Positions 12,622 through 25,478 of a stretch of 64,000 nt of DNA are shown here, piece after piece. The DNA lies in the NCBI GenBank assembly GCA_001683735.1, contig LUGG01000007.1:682001-746000 (forward strand), read 5' to 3'. Under the pieces are notes generated by a model. It was not told where the DNA came from. It searched no databases and was given only the letters and a program-made list of their open reading frames with translations. Origin of the DNA: Grifola frondosa. Its lineage: Eukaryota; Basidiomycota; Agaricomycetes; Polyporales; Grifolaceae. The first letter of the stretch is position 1; every line of letters starts with the position of its first letter. The position numbers and the translations under genes were made by a program.

Positions 12622-15600
12622 TCATAGTTTCAATTCTGTGAGCACCCTGCGCGCCAACATATGGTATTGCCAGCCGTCTCCACTTGCGCGTCGGAACTGA
12701 ATTCCATGGAGCGGCAACCAGGGCACCTGTAATTCTCGTTAGTAAACGAAGCAACGAGTCCAGATGAATACACACTTTAACAATGTTGATATCGAATCGA
12801 ACAGCAAGAGAATTGGCGCCGATGCTCTCAAAGATATCCGGATCCACTTCTCCAGTCGGTAAAGGGTGAACAGCCCCGGCTGAGGACTTGCAGCGAAATC
12901 TCGAGGTATTGGAGCAGAGTCTTTGCTCCTTTGGTAGGAGAACTAGGCTGTGGAGACTCTTCTGTAGCGGATGGAGGCTCCGCTGCATCTGGCCGCACAG
13001 CTTCGACGGTCGCGTGTGGGCATTAGAGGAAACATGAAAGAATGACGACGAGGCACTGCTCGCCGTGGTGCTCAGCGTAGTTGCAGCAGATGTCGGCTTG
13101 GCAGTTCCTTGTCTTTCGGCTCGCGGTCCTTCGCCTTGCCCCCACGCCAAATGAACGCCTCGAACTTTTCTTCACAATTGAGCGCCTTGTAGTATCCGTC
13201 TCGTTGGAACCAGTCGACCTCGTTTCCGACGTTGAGGAGGGGGACTGAATAGATGTCACGTCGATAGACGGGACATGGATACATTCAAAGCCAGTCTTGG
13301 TTTCGCGATATTGGATCTGCATTCTATCCAGTACACGTTTAATATCTGCCTTGATAACAGGTGGCGGTTTTGTTGATGTTGTCGCAACGCTACCAGTATA
13401 TCCGATTGAGCCATGATGCCATGAACAAGGTGCTTTCTGACATACCTGAACAAACCCTTCAAGAACACAGGCTTGAATTCTTTCTCCTCGCCCTGGTAAT
13501 CATCTTCTTTGGGCGTCTTTTCAACACCATTTACACCTGATTCTGCCTCAGCTTGTTCGTGAGCAGCAGCCTCATCTTCCTCGTCCGTTCGTCCGAACAA
13601 CTTATCCGCAAGAGGCCTCGGGTAAGAGGTAGAGAATCCGGTAGATGGCCGCCGATGTCGCCCAATTGTTCCTCCAGGACCCACAACAACGCAGCGCCTG
13701 CACTACTCCTCCTTTCGTGACGAGTAGTCCGCGGATCGAGGATAGTCGCAGCGCGTCGATGTGTGCTCCCAATCGGCTGGCTCTGGCTGTGCGAGACAGT
13801 GCCTGTCGGTGTGGGGACCCGCTCTTCCGCCCCTCCTGAGCCGCTTTCTCGTCCTCAGTGGGAACTGCTGGCCGTTCTTCTCCCCCTCGACTTCCGCTGA
13901 CGGGCGCGGGGAGAAGCTCGGCAAGACGCTGCCTCGCTTGATTGTGCCGCCAGAGCGTCGCGAGTCGTCGCCCTTGCCCCCAAGGAGGCTTCCGAATTTA
14001 CGTACAAGCGTTGCGCCCGCCGACAACATCACTGGCGTCCGCGGCTCTTCTTCCGCCTCTCTCTCCGTCTGCTCCCTGAATGCCTCACTCTGGGCCCGCA
14101 CTCCGAGTGGCTCAACTTCAGTGTGCGGCCTCAGCGTGCCATGTTCGCTGACCTGTCCGTACCTCCCATACCAAACATGCCGTGCCAGCCCCTGGAGACA
14201 CTCGGCCGCTGGCTCAGACTGTGGCTTCGGCGATGTGCCGATGCAACTGGCTCGCGTGGCATCGACATCGACATCCTCACAGGGGACGGTACAAAGTTCT
14301 TTGGCAGATCACTTTGCTTCATGGCGACGATCGTGATATCTCGCGCGCGGCCTGAGGAAGCTCGGTCGGTAGGGAAGGCGTCGCGGCGCTGGCGTCATAA
14401 ACATTCCCGAGTAGTGTGATGTCTCTGGTGCAGGTAGCCGTGAAGTGGCATGCTGTAGTCGGGTTTACCAGCACAGCATCTTTCTTGCGAACTGCTTGAT
14501 GGAAATCTGTTTAGCAGAACTTGTGGGAGGTAAGGATAATTCTAGGGCTGGCTCCATGCGGTTTGAGTCGAGGGATAATTGCGAGTTAGCAAAGTGACCT
14601 GGACCATAAACTTTCTCGCGTTCCATCTTCTCCCTGGCTAAGAAATAAATAGAAATCAACGGATGGAAACCATATGTGGGATCGGGAGGTTCGCGAGGAT
14701 CGATGAGAGATGAATGTGAAAGGTGAGATTGCGACCCAGGTGGTGAGTAGCCAATGTGTGCCCGGTGGTGACGCAGATGGTGAGAAGAGCTTCCGGCGAT
14801 AGAAGTCGAAGCCAGAGAACCGTTTCGACTTGGATTTGGACGGCGTCTGGTCGACCCTGCTACCATTGGTCGTACCGTCGTGCGAGAGGGCGAGAGAGGA
14901 ATTGGACAATGACTCGCCCCAGTGCCCCATTGCGCCCGTTCGTCATCCGTTTCCGCTCCCAGTGCTGCACGGCACGATAGTACGCGTCAGACTCCAGCAC
15001 TTCGATTAGCCTATGCTCGATCTCCTCTTCCGTCCCAAATTCAAAGCCCTTCATACCCCGGATCACCTGCCGGTCCAGCTCATCCGCACGCAATGGCTCG
15101 CGGTGCACAAGATGAGAGTCGGGCGGGCCCCGGAACCCGCGCACCATCCAGGGGTGGCTAAGCACCTCCGATAACGGCGCTCGTGCAGCGGGTTCGTCAC
15201 CAGCATGCGCGTCAGAAGATGCTTGCATTCTTGAGCACGATAAGCGGACAACGATATATTCAAAATGTATACACTCACCAGCACTCAACCACACTGGATA
15301 TTCGACTAGGCCCCGCTTGACTTGGCATGCAACGCCGGCATGCTTTGGTCGTCGAACGGCACCTTCCCGCACACCAGCACATACAACACCACCCAAAGCT
15401 CCACACATCCACCTCGGACCCGTGTACACCTTCGCATTCAGGAGTTCCGGCGCGGCGAAATACAATGAGCCGCAGAACGTCGACAGATGCGCGACCGGAT
15501 CGAAGAGGTTCGACAAGCCAAAGTCGATAATCTTGATGTTCCCCTCTGTGATATGAGGATGTTTTCGATCTTGAGGTCTGCGTGCACAACCTCGTCAGAA

Positions 15601-16548
15601 TGTACACTGGCAACAAGTTTGGCGCAGCACGACGCACCGCGGTGAACGACGTTGTTCTTGTGGCAGTAGTCCAGCGCACTCCCGATCTGTCTCGCGAACT
15701 TGCGTGCGACACGCTCCCTCAGCCGACCATGGCTGATGATGTAGTCGAGCATCTGGCCGCCATTCACGTACTCGAACACCATGTAGTAAGTGGCTGGTGG
15801 ACGATCATCTCGCGCATGCCGCAGATGTACGGATGGTGGAGCAGCATCGACAGTGCGGCCTCACGGATGGCGGATCTCCTTGGAAGCGTCCTTGGACGCC
15901 TGTTTCGCTGCAGCGTCCGACGTCGTCGCCATGCTGCCTGTCCCGCTCGGCGATGCGCGAGGGAGAATTTTGACCGCGAGCTGCCCGGCAGATCAGGAGG
16001 TCACTCCTCCGCGATGTGAGATAATATGACTGCGGACACACCTTCTCGCCCGTAACGTTGTGGTGCGCGAGCTTGACCTTGCCCATGCTGCCCGCGCCGA
16101 GAGTCTTGCTGAGCGTGTAGTCTCCGAGGATTCTGTTCGAGCTGCGCGGCTTGCTCGATGCGCCCTCACCGCGCCTGCCGTCGTCATACTGGCGATCACG
16201 CTCGCCGTTGGCCTGGGGACGTACGCCTGCGGGGCATAGAGACTGGGCGTGGTTTCTGTGTGGACGGCGTCCTCCTCGCTGCGACATACTTGTCCATCTC
16301 TGCCTTAGCATCAGGGTGAGGGTATTGTGCCCTCGTTGATGGGGTTGTGTGGCTGCTGGAGGAGTGGGGTCATGGGGACATCGTGCTCGTGGCCGACGAC
16401 CATGCCGGGTGAGAGGGTGTAACAAAGCCGTCCTGAATAGTTGTGAAGGAGCAGAGGTCGAATATGCGGCCATGCGCTGGTGGACGTCGTCGTCGTCGTG
16501 AACGTCGTGAGCGTTGATGGCGAGGTCACTGCTGCCCGCATTCGGCAT
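12622..16548 (-). CDS. KIN1: KIN1/KIN2 (PAR-1/MARK) type Ser/Thr kinase, frame heavily disrupted
   Basis: All parts of a basidiomycete KIN1-like kinase are present in order. They are [20 protein letters not shown] (P-loop), [35 protein letters not shown] split by an intron at [24 protein letters not shown], and [10 protein letters not shown] long Ser/Pro-rich linker ([24 protein letters not shown]) follows, ending in a KA1 domain (RFDINIVK then [11 protein letters not shown]...LTELKL). KIN1 kinases act at the plasma membrane in polarity and secretion. But I count at least ten frame breaks of 1-2 nt, for example near 15900, 15800, 15550, 15410, 15320, 15180, 14750, 13730, 13150 and 13020. The conserved sequence resumes after each one. 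So many breaks with no loss of motifs look more like sequencing indels than old decay. Confidence 0.8.
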
Positions 16549-19500
16549 TTGGCGGGCGCTAAATGCATCGCTTACGTCTAACGAACCGTATTTTTATTAA
16601 ATTTACAGGCTCGGCGAGAGCGTACATAGCAGCTAATAGATAGTATAACCAAGGGAATGCCAGTCGCGCACGACGACGGAGAAGATTGCCATAGCGCGGC
16701 GGCTCAGTCTCAAGAAGAAATGTCTAAAGATATGCTGATGGTCGGACGGACGAAAACCGCCGCAACGGAACGGTCGTCACAGGCACCGACTGCCGGTGAA
16801 GCTCGACAACGAGAGGGATTTCATTCCGCAGCACGAATTCGTCGGGACCTTTCGAAATAACGGGCGGGAACATGGGTGATATATTTCCTAATGCTCGAAG
16901 GACGCAGGATGGAACTCACAACAGGAGCCTATTCCGGGACATGAAGTTGAAGAAGTGGAGGATACGATACGGTTGCAAACCGCAGACAAATGTGATAGCT
17001 CATCACTCTTTGGCAGGAAGCCACTGCACAGGATGACGATTGTACATTGGCCACTGAGGCAGAACAACCTGCATGAAAAGTAATGTCAATCATGCAAAGG
17101 CTCAATATGAGAATTACACATACAGCAGATAATACGAGCACGAACAGACCGAATGACCCAAACGTGACGCAACGATTGGGATGCAAAACCCAGAATGAAC
17201 GATACAGCCTAAAATTATGGAACTATGGTAGTAGTCTACCGTTTCAGAGTAGAAAGAAACCTATAGTAAACTCACTGTTGCGCTGATGAGAGTCGTTTTA
17301 ACAATCCGTTCGACGACCTTTTGGCCCTCAAAGTCCTATGAATGACATGTCAATGCGTGCGACAAGATTTCACTTGCTATATTTCATTCACGATTTTGCC
17401 CTCGATTATTTGCTGAAAGTAGTCATTCATAGTAACGGGCGAGATGAATGTCGCAAAAGATGAAGAGCTCGCTGTTAGACTCGTGGCAAAGGTGTATGCT
17501 AAGTGTATGCGCTTGAGATGTTAAATAATTATGCAACAATATTATATATAAATCCGAGAAAATTTGCCGCGAAACGGTTTTTGGTTCTTGATTATTCCCT
17601 CTCGCCCCTAGAAGAGCCTCGGGCGTTCTGTGTTTCTGGTAGGTGCAGTTGAGTTGATTGATGATGCGCTTCCATCAAGCAAGACTGAATCAAATCGCGA
17701 GTTACAGAGTGCACACTGTTGAAGTATGGGAGTTCTGTCTTGCCGCTTGTATTACAGGCTATGTGCGTGGATTGTTCTACCATGTCCGAGTAGTCGGAAC
17801 ATCCGGTGCGTTCACGAACGGACGACACGACCTGTTGTGTTGACGCATTAGCAGCATTCTTTCTACATAGATCAACGCTGGCGGTGCCACAGACCCGGCT
17901 CCACCTTTCGCGCCTCGCTGCTTTCTGACTCTCAGTCTTCGAAGTTAAACAACATTCTAACATTGACTCGCTCAAGATACTCTGACGGCCACCTGGGACT
18001 GTGGTTTGTCATGACCTGGCGTTGTGTCGGCACCTCCAAACATACGAGGCCTATCTATGTCCACGTTTACCCTGGGAACAGTACTTACTGCTGGTACGGA
18101 GCTTCTCGTGTGTTCTCACGGAGTGACGTTCTGGCAGCCTCTACATGGCATCGCCACGATTGTTGTTGCTATGTATCCTGAGAAATCTGCGGAGATCTAG
18201 CTCGCCTAGAAAAGCTGATCTCGACGGCATAGTGCTGTGTATCTGGTCTGGACCACGGCGTACCAGGCGCAACTGTGCGCTTGTTCTCCAATGTGTACGT
18301 TATGACGGAGTGCGTAATCTGCACAGCTGTGCTACGACGGCAATTCTTCACTATCCCGGTCTGCGCCACCTCCAGTGGAGAGTTGTGATATCATCCGACA
18401 CGGGCGCTTTGGGGCGTTTGCTTCCGCGATGTCGGGTGTGGTAAACGCCAATCGTACTCAACTTGGTTGCCGTTCTTACACAGAGTGGAGCGTTCGCCAA
18501 CAAATTTCGAAAGTGATTGTGAGTCATGAATGGACTGAATATGCTCAACAGTCCGGCTCTCCGGCGATACGCTCTCGGCTAGCCTAGAGCAAGTTCGACA
18601 GCCTGCGAGACTGCGTGCGCAAGTCAAGCCTTTGTAAATTGTGCGGACGTGGCCGACACAACTCCTTGTGCCACTATGTCGAAGTCAAAATTCCCACGCT
18701 TTCGGGACACCTTTGTATGTTAACATTAATTTGGGCTATGCGCGTGGTTCCAATTCACAGTAGATTGCAATTGATGGTCTGATGATGTTATGATACGGCT
18801 GATGATGTTGTAAAATAGAAAGGCTTGAGCACGTTTTGAGCAGAGAATCCAAATCTCGACACAAGATTTATGCGGACGGAAGAAACTCGTCTGATTTCGT
18901 TCCTTCGACCTCTGCCGCTCGGTATCTCGTCGTCTTTCTGTCGTTTTTGCATGTTTCCGACGACGATGAGCGGAAGACTGAGAACGCTCGGGCGCTCCCG
19001 AGAAATCGACATTATTTATTAGTTTGTGCCGACCGGACTTGACGGCAAACCTCATTCACCTTGGGGTGTTCGCTCGCTCGACGGGTATATGCACAGCAAA
19101 ACTCCAGGTCTCCGTCGAAGTTGAGTCATTCCGAGCACTCTCTTTTGTTGGCGAACAGCCTCGGAGCGCCTCGACGCGAAGGCGAAGCGGATTAGAAGGT
19201 GCATACACTGCCATCTCTAGCGGTGCACATCGATATCTTCTGCAAGTCGAGCAATACCCGTACCCAGTCTACGTCCAGTGGCCTCCTCTCCTCGTGCACC
19301 TCGTGCAACTGACTGTTTCCATGTCTCAGGGTGTCAGTCCTTCCGGCGCTGGAGATTTATCACAAACGCGGACGTCCAGGGAGGAAGGTACGCATGCTGT
19401 AAGCGCCAAATCCGGCCTTTGATTCAATCATTTGCCCCCACATTTGAAGCACAGTACAGGACGGCGGGTCAGAGTTCCGTCCCCTCCCACGCAGGTTTGC

Positions 19501-19591
19501 GTCCTCCCTTGTCGATCAGTTCGCTCGTCTCTCTCAATTAACGCCCTTGCCAGATCGCACGAGCCGCACAAGTCCTCAGTCGTCCTCTACC
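16549..19591. other. Gene-poor 3 kb between kinase and regulator
   Basis: This stretch separates the divergent starts of the kinase (minus) and the Zn-cluster factor (plus). It has only short frames. A 127-codon minus frame at 17592-17975 has no signal peptide or recognisable motif, and I do not call it. The last kilobase, rich in CT and CG, is probably the promoter and 5' leader of the transcription factor, whose first in-frame ATG is at 19592. Confidence 0.4.
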
Positions 19592-22500
19592 ATGATCGGC
19601 GCTCCTCCCGTATTCTACGACCCCAGCCAGGCGGTGGTCCCGGAGGGTCTCGACTATGATCAGTGGGTGGCAACCTATGAGAGGAATCAGCAGCAGTATG
19701 GCTATGACCAGCCTGGTCTTGCCGGTAATGTCTCCCATATCCCTTACCAGCACCAACCCCAGCACCAGCACCAGTCAGTGCAGCCAGCACAGCTAACGCA
19801 GCACGGTTCATCGTCCTTATCGGCTTTGACAGCTGCACAGGCCGTACAGCCTCACCAAAATCAGTACAACTTCGTCGCGGAGTATATGCCGCCGTCGAAT
19901 GACCAGATGAGCCATTTCGATAACCACTTTGTGCGGAGCACAGGCGATCGGCCGCAACGGGGGATCCCAGGACGTATTTCCCGGCGCATACAGCAGCACT
20001 CTGATGGCGCTGCCGTCGCTGCTGCAGTCAACTACCCTGTGTCGTCGCATTCCCAAATATCGCAGCATATACCGCTGTCTGTAGCCGCCGATGCCTCGCA
20101 TACTGGATACCAAGGACAGCAATCGTATACCTTGCAGCAGCCTGGTTCTGCCACTGGATCCTACTTCTATCCGTCCGTAGAGCACGATACCATATCGAGC
20201 GCGGTTGAACCTCATCAAGCGTACAACTTTACTCACTACCAGCCAAACACGGATCAGTACTCCACCGTGGCCACGTATACACCAAATTCTGACGTGGTGA
20301 CTCTTCCATCGTCATCCACTACGCCTTCGATAGGTGGCACTGATGACGGACAGAGCGTCACGTACGCTGCATCGTCGCAAAGGCCTCAGCCGGCTGTAGT
20401 CACACAAGCGCATCCTCAGCCATCGATAGGACGAACTCCTGTAAGAAAAGACACGGGTAAGGCTACTCGAGGCAGGGGTGGCAGGCAGCCTGGGAAGCGT
20501 CAACGCATCGACGACGGCGCGGACAGCGACACACAAAGCGACGAGGATCAGCTTGGGGGCATGCCCATGAACGTGAGCATGCCGACTCGAAACCCGGACA
20601 ACCTCCCCGCTCGACTGTACGTGCCCCCTCTATCTTCACGTTTCTATGACCGGACCGCGAGCTGACGTTTTCTCTCCTGGCTCATGAACTTTTCTCTTCT
20701 CGTTTCCCTGCACGAATCTCTGTGGTTACACTCCGTATTGTTTTCCGGGGTTTGCTGCTCTCCGTGACATCTACATGATGTCGGCGTTTCGATACCTCCG
20801 GACGGTAAATCGGCTCCTGCTGCCGTGTGCTCATCGCCACCGCAATTGACCAATTCATTCGAATCGAGCCAGTCCCGGGGCATGTAAGCATTGCAAGAAA
20901 CTGAAGGTATGTCCTATCTCTCCTAGCCACCCTGCGTATTTCCCATACCCCTTCTGGCTGCTACCATTTCACCTGTCCTCGGCCGCTGACCGATGAGCTG
21001 TGGCGATTCCCCAGATGCGATGTGAGTTTCCCCCAGACGAGAACACGTGCCGACGATGCAGAGCCAGCGGTCATCAGTGCATCGTCGAGGGGCGAAAGCC
21101 CCGGAATGCGCCAAAGTAAGTCGCACACCATTTCGGCGCCTCCGAAGAAATGCAGGAGCGGTGCACGCCACTGCCGTCCTTTAAGTATGTTTATCTCGGA
21201 GGATGGTAGAGCCCGTGTACCCTCTATTGCATATCCCGATGCTCTCTCGGCTGTCCTCTCTGTCCGATGTCGACGAGTCGCCGTCTGATGTCCTTGTTTT
21301 ACCCCGCAACAGTAAACGCGAGTACCTTCTCGCCCAGATTCGCCAGAAAGATGCGATTATCCAGTCGCTGCTCAAGCAGGTGCGTTCCCTCGAATCGGTC
21401 TGTTGCCGTAAATTTTTCGTACTGCTACGTTCGTTTGATACGTTCGCACCCAGATCCACAACCCCTACCTGTCGACGCCGCTATCCATCGCATCGTATAA
21501 GATGGCGACGTCCCCCACGGACAGGAACAGCCAGAACGTCATCGCCTGGCTCGAACGCATGCAAGCTAGCGTGGAGAGCGCCGGACAGTCTGCAGGCGCT
21601 CACGCGTTTAATTTCGAGTCACGCCTCCACACAGACGATGACTCTGACGCTGAGGATGGCGCCGACATGAATGATCCCACCGAACGTGGCAGCGTGGGTG
21701 TCCAACAGACGGAGGACGACGAGCCGCTCAGGGACGCGGAAGACAAGCTGTATTCCCTTCCGGACGCCTCTGTCCCTATAGGCCTCCTTGCGAATTTATC
21801 GCTCAGCAATGACCGAAAGACTCCAAAGAAGAAATCTGCTGCTAATGCTGGCGAGGAAGAGTCTCAGGATGATGACGATGTGGTGCGTCCGATGTTAATG
21901 CTTCGTGTCAATTGACATTCTAACCCAGTACCATTGAAGGGTGTCGCGAATGAGACGTATTTTGCCCCAGGTTTGTGAGTCTTCAGTGTATGCAGACATG
22001 CCACTCATAGGGAGAAGCAGGGCCGGCGTATGATCTTAAGTTCCGCGCAAGCTTGATACAAAAAGATTCCCCGCCAGAGATCTTGATCCATGGGTTGGTC
22101 ACTCCCGATGATGTCGAGAAATTGTTCAAGATGTATGTGTTTCCCTGTCTGGAAGAGATAAGCACTCACCTGCCCTACAGCTATTTTGATCGTGTGAATG
22201 TATGTTGGATGAGTCACCTATGTCTGTGTTATGTTAGCTAACTGCGATCAGGTCCATTGTGATGTCCTTGATCCAGAGCTGCACACTCCGAAATCAACGT
22301 TCACCAGATGTCCCTTCTTGTTCACTGTCGGTAGGTGATTCTGCGTCATGGTTTGAATGCAGTCTGTCATGTATCGTCTCCTGTAGTTTGCGCGATTTCG
22401 TCTCGGTACTACCCGGAGAAGTCGGATATCTACCCTGTTGCGATGCACTTCGCCAAGCACGCCGCGGCGCAAGCATTGCTGAACGGTTGGAAGTCCGTGG

Positions 22501-24502
22501 AGCTAGCACAGGCATACATCCTCATGAGTTTGTATGGTGTACCTGCGAGGAGATGGGAGGAAGATCGCAGCTGGCTGTATACTGGTCTTGCGATTCGGTA
22601 AGTAACTGACATTCGTATTATGCTTATTCTGACCGTCAAATTTGATATAGCATTGCGACCGACTTGAACTTGCACCAGGTTTCAAATGTTCAACCCAAGA
22701 GTGACCGCCAGAGACGAGAACTCGTGAACCAGTGCCGAGTTTGGCTGGTCTGTTACAACTTGGATCGATCGACTGCGACGCAGTTTGGAAAGCCTTCTAC
22801 TATCAAGGAGGATTTGTACGCGATACTATGCATCGCGGTTGCATTTGTACTAACATCTTTATCACAGTCTCATTCGAAACTCGGCTGATTGGTACAAGAG
22901 GTCACCGATGAACTCGCCCGTTTGTTTTTTTCCCTATGTAACAGACGTCTTGCTGATGACCGATAACGCAAGTTCAATATTGGGACTTCAGCCTACGCTC
23001 AAATGCTACGTATCATGTCTGGATTCCATGACACTATCAATTCCGATCCGAGTTCGCGAACCGGCCTTAACCAGGTTAATATTTTTTATCGATTATCCGG
23101 AGATGAACGTCTTGCTGACAGATTTCGTAGCAACTTGACTTCCGTGCAGTCATTCTTCAATACGACCAGCAGTTGACAGACTACTTTGAGGAATGGACAC
23201 AGAGATTCAACGAAGATTCTAATCTCCAAGGTTGGATGATGATCTCGCATCTCTACCGCTTACTGAAGTTATGCTCCATCTTGCAGATCCTGCCTTGGCC
23301 TTCCGCGCATCCTTGCTACCTTTGTGAGTTGCTTCTGTTTCTCATCCGACAGATACTCACGTACAACGGATAGCCTTACGGGCTACTCTAGACTAGTGAT
23401 GTATTCCTTCGGTTTCCAGCAAGCTTTCCGACGTGGAATCAGAGCAGAAGACCAGTTGTTCTTAGACAACGTTAGCTATTTCTTAGTTGATGGATTATCA
23501 GTCATTTTCATGCATGTTCTCAGTGCTTCGAATCTGCGAAAACTGTCATTGTGAGCATGGTCGACACCCTGGCGCCTTCGGGTTACATGCGTTCCTCTCC
23601 CGAACAGTATGGTCGCTATTCACTTCATCTCATCGCGGAACTGAATTTGAATTTTAGGTCACTTCGTGTTTGCATCTTTTGCTTCCGCATTTCTCCTGAA
23701 GGTATGTTTATCTCACATTTCTCCACATCTACGTAAAAAATGACTTGTATCGCGTCGTACCATCAGCTGATACGGCCAGAATTCGCGAAATTGATCTCCA
23801 GAGACCGGGAGACGGAGATTTTCGACATAATAGGACGGCTTATCGAAAAACTGAGTTCTCCAGAGATTGCTATCGACGATCGCCACACGCCAAAGCTGCA
23901 TGCTCGCTTCCTCGCTGCGCTTTTAGCGAAGCATCGCCGGGACGTCGCGGCCGCTGGTCGTCTCCAGGCTCAGCAACCTCCACCGCAAAGCCAGAATCAG
24001 GATTCCCATAGCACAGTTCCTGGCACATTCTCGTCTCTCGCAGGCCCATCTGCTGGTTCATCTCAGCACTTCCTCCCTTCAGGACCGGCTTCCGGCGGAT
24101 TGCAGGATAGCATCGATGGGGTCAACGGCCACGCGCTCGCACCCCCACCGAGCACGCTTCCACCGGCCGAATCCATATTTGCGCAAGATGCTATGTATTC
24201 TTCCAATCCTGGCACAACTGATTTGTTCCAGTTTGATCAACCCACTACTGGCGGCGCTGGTGGCTTCGACGAGACCTTGGGTGCTCTGTTGGCATTGCAA
24301 AGCCCAGCGTATTGGAAAGACATGATGATGCCAGGGTGCGTTGCCCATAATTTTCTGTGTCATGAGTTGCTCCAACCTTTCTATCTCCAGGTTCTCGTGG
24401 CCGGAATCTCCGCCTGCTCCGAGCGAGGAGAGCATGTCAAGCCACAGCAGGTTTGAGTTGAATTACCCGGGTTACCAAACTACGCAGGTTACGAGCTTTT
24501 AG
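19592..24502 (+). CDS. Zn(II)2Cys6 fungal-specific transcription factor
   Basis: A gene of about 17 exons. Exon 1 (19592-20616) encodes a Gln, His, Ser and Tyr-rich region followed by a basic patch. The zinc cluster is spread over two exons: ACKHCKKLK (20873-20906) and MRCEFPPDENTCRRC...HQC (21015-21115), which supplies the six cysteines of a C6 binuclear cluster. A coiled-coil-like stretch (KREYLLAQIRQKDAIIQSLLKQ) follows at 21313-21379, as expected for a dimeric DNA-binding factor. The middle (about 21940-23700) is a Fungal_trans domain, with LVTPDDVEKLF, CPFLFTV, AISSRYYPE, WKSVELAQAYILMSLY, RWEEDRSWLYTGLAIR and ATDLNLHQ. A Gly/Pro/Ser-rich tail ends at 24502. Exon phases agree throughout, apart from one weak donor near 23615. 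It probably activates or represses nearby or metabolic genes; the target is unknown. Confidence 0.85.
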
Positions 24503-25478
24503 CAATATCCCTCTTCCCTGATCGTTTGTCTTCATTTTCACTAATTTCATTTTCCAAGCGAGATACTCGATTCCGTTCCATAAAGCGTATTGTATTTCAT
24601 TATCGCGTGTCAGCGATGTAACAGTATTGGTTCTACCAGATATATAGGATTGTACTTATGATCTAGAGCTCCGGGCTACGTCTGCTGTTGGGGCATTGCA
24701 GCATCTTCCGTCTCTTGCTGTCACGTCCATTTCCAATATACAGGCTCATACCCGTCCTCTCCGGCTTGAGGTAAGCATGTGTACTATGAGCAGTGGCACT
24801 GGTACTGCCACACCGCGTTCTGCGTGGTAGACGACTTGTGGGCTGCTTTCACACTCGATTGTTCACAAACTCAATGTAGTTAGCATTTCAGGGTATCATA
24901 CGCTTGAAAGGCTGCTACCCCTTGGTTGCGATTCAGTCTCAGTTTCAGGACGATGATGCTACCTGTCTCCTACAAGCCGGAGTATACAGTATGTACTTCA
25001 GGAATTCTGCTCATATTCCCAGCGCTGACCTTTGCCAACAGTCTGAGCTCGGGAGCGTCATCACAGAAGAGCTTCAGAATCTGACCTTCGAGGAGTAACA
25101 TTCAGGACATGTTGATAAGAATATGAGGTCTTCATAAAAGAGTATCTCGAGCTCTGTGCGTTGACTTACCGGCAGAAACTACTTGGAATTATCTCAAGCC
25201 GAGGTTGCTCATTGAGATGTGGCGAGACCCGACGTTCTATCCAGTGCCACGTCTTCATGTGGACCAAGACAAAAAACAGAATCATCAAATGCAAATGCAC
25301 TGGATACTTTGTCAACTGCAGCTTACGACAATATATTAAGTGGTCGGGCATTAGTTCTATATGGGTACGCACGACGCTCGCCAAGCACGGAAACAGTGAC
25401 CTGGAAGGTAATCCCAAGAGCTCTTCAGCAATATATGTATAATATGACAGTCCGTAAAATACAACAGCCACGATCGAG
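24503..25478. other. Convergent 3' intergenic region
   Basis: The transcription factor and PRP46 converge here. The sequence is AT-rich with poly-T tracts and short frames only. A 94-codon plus frame at 25161-25442 and its antisense partner lie in the trailer of PRP46 and have no recognisable features. Confidence 0.4.

Noticed and set aside
12622..16548. Calling the KIN1-like gene a plain pseudogene
   Set aside because: All catalytic and KA1 motifs remain and the frame breaks are tiny and evenly spread, so assembly error is at least as likely.
17592..17975. 127-codon minus frame as a gene
   Set aside because: Composition is unremarkable and there is no motif, TM helix, signal peptide or paralog.
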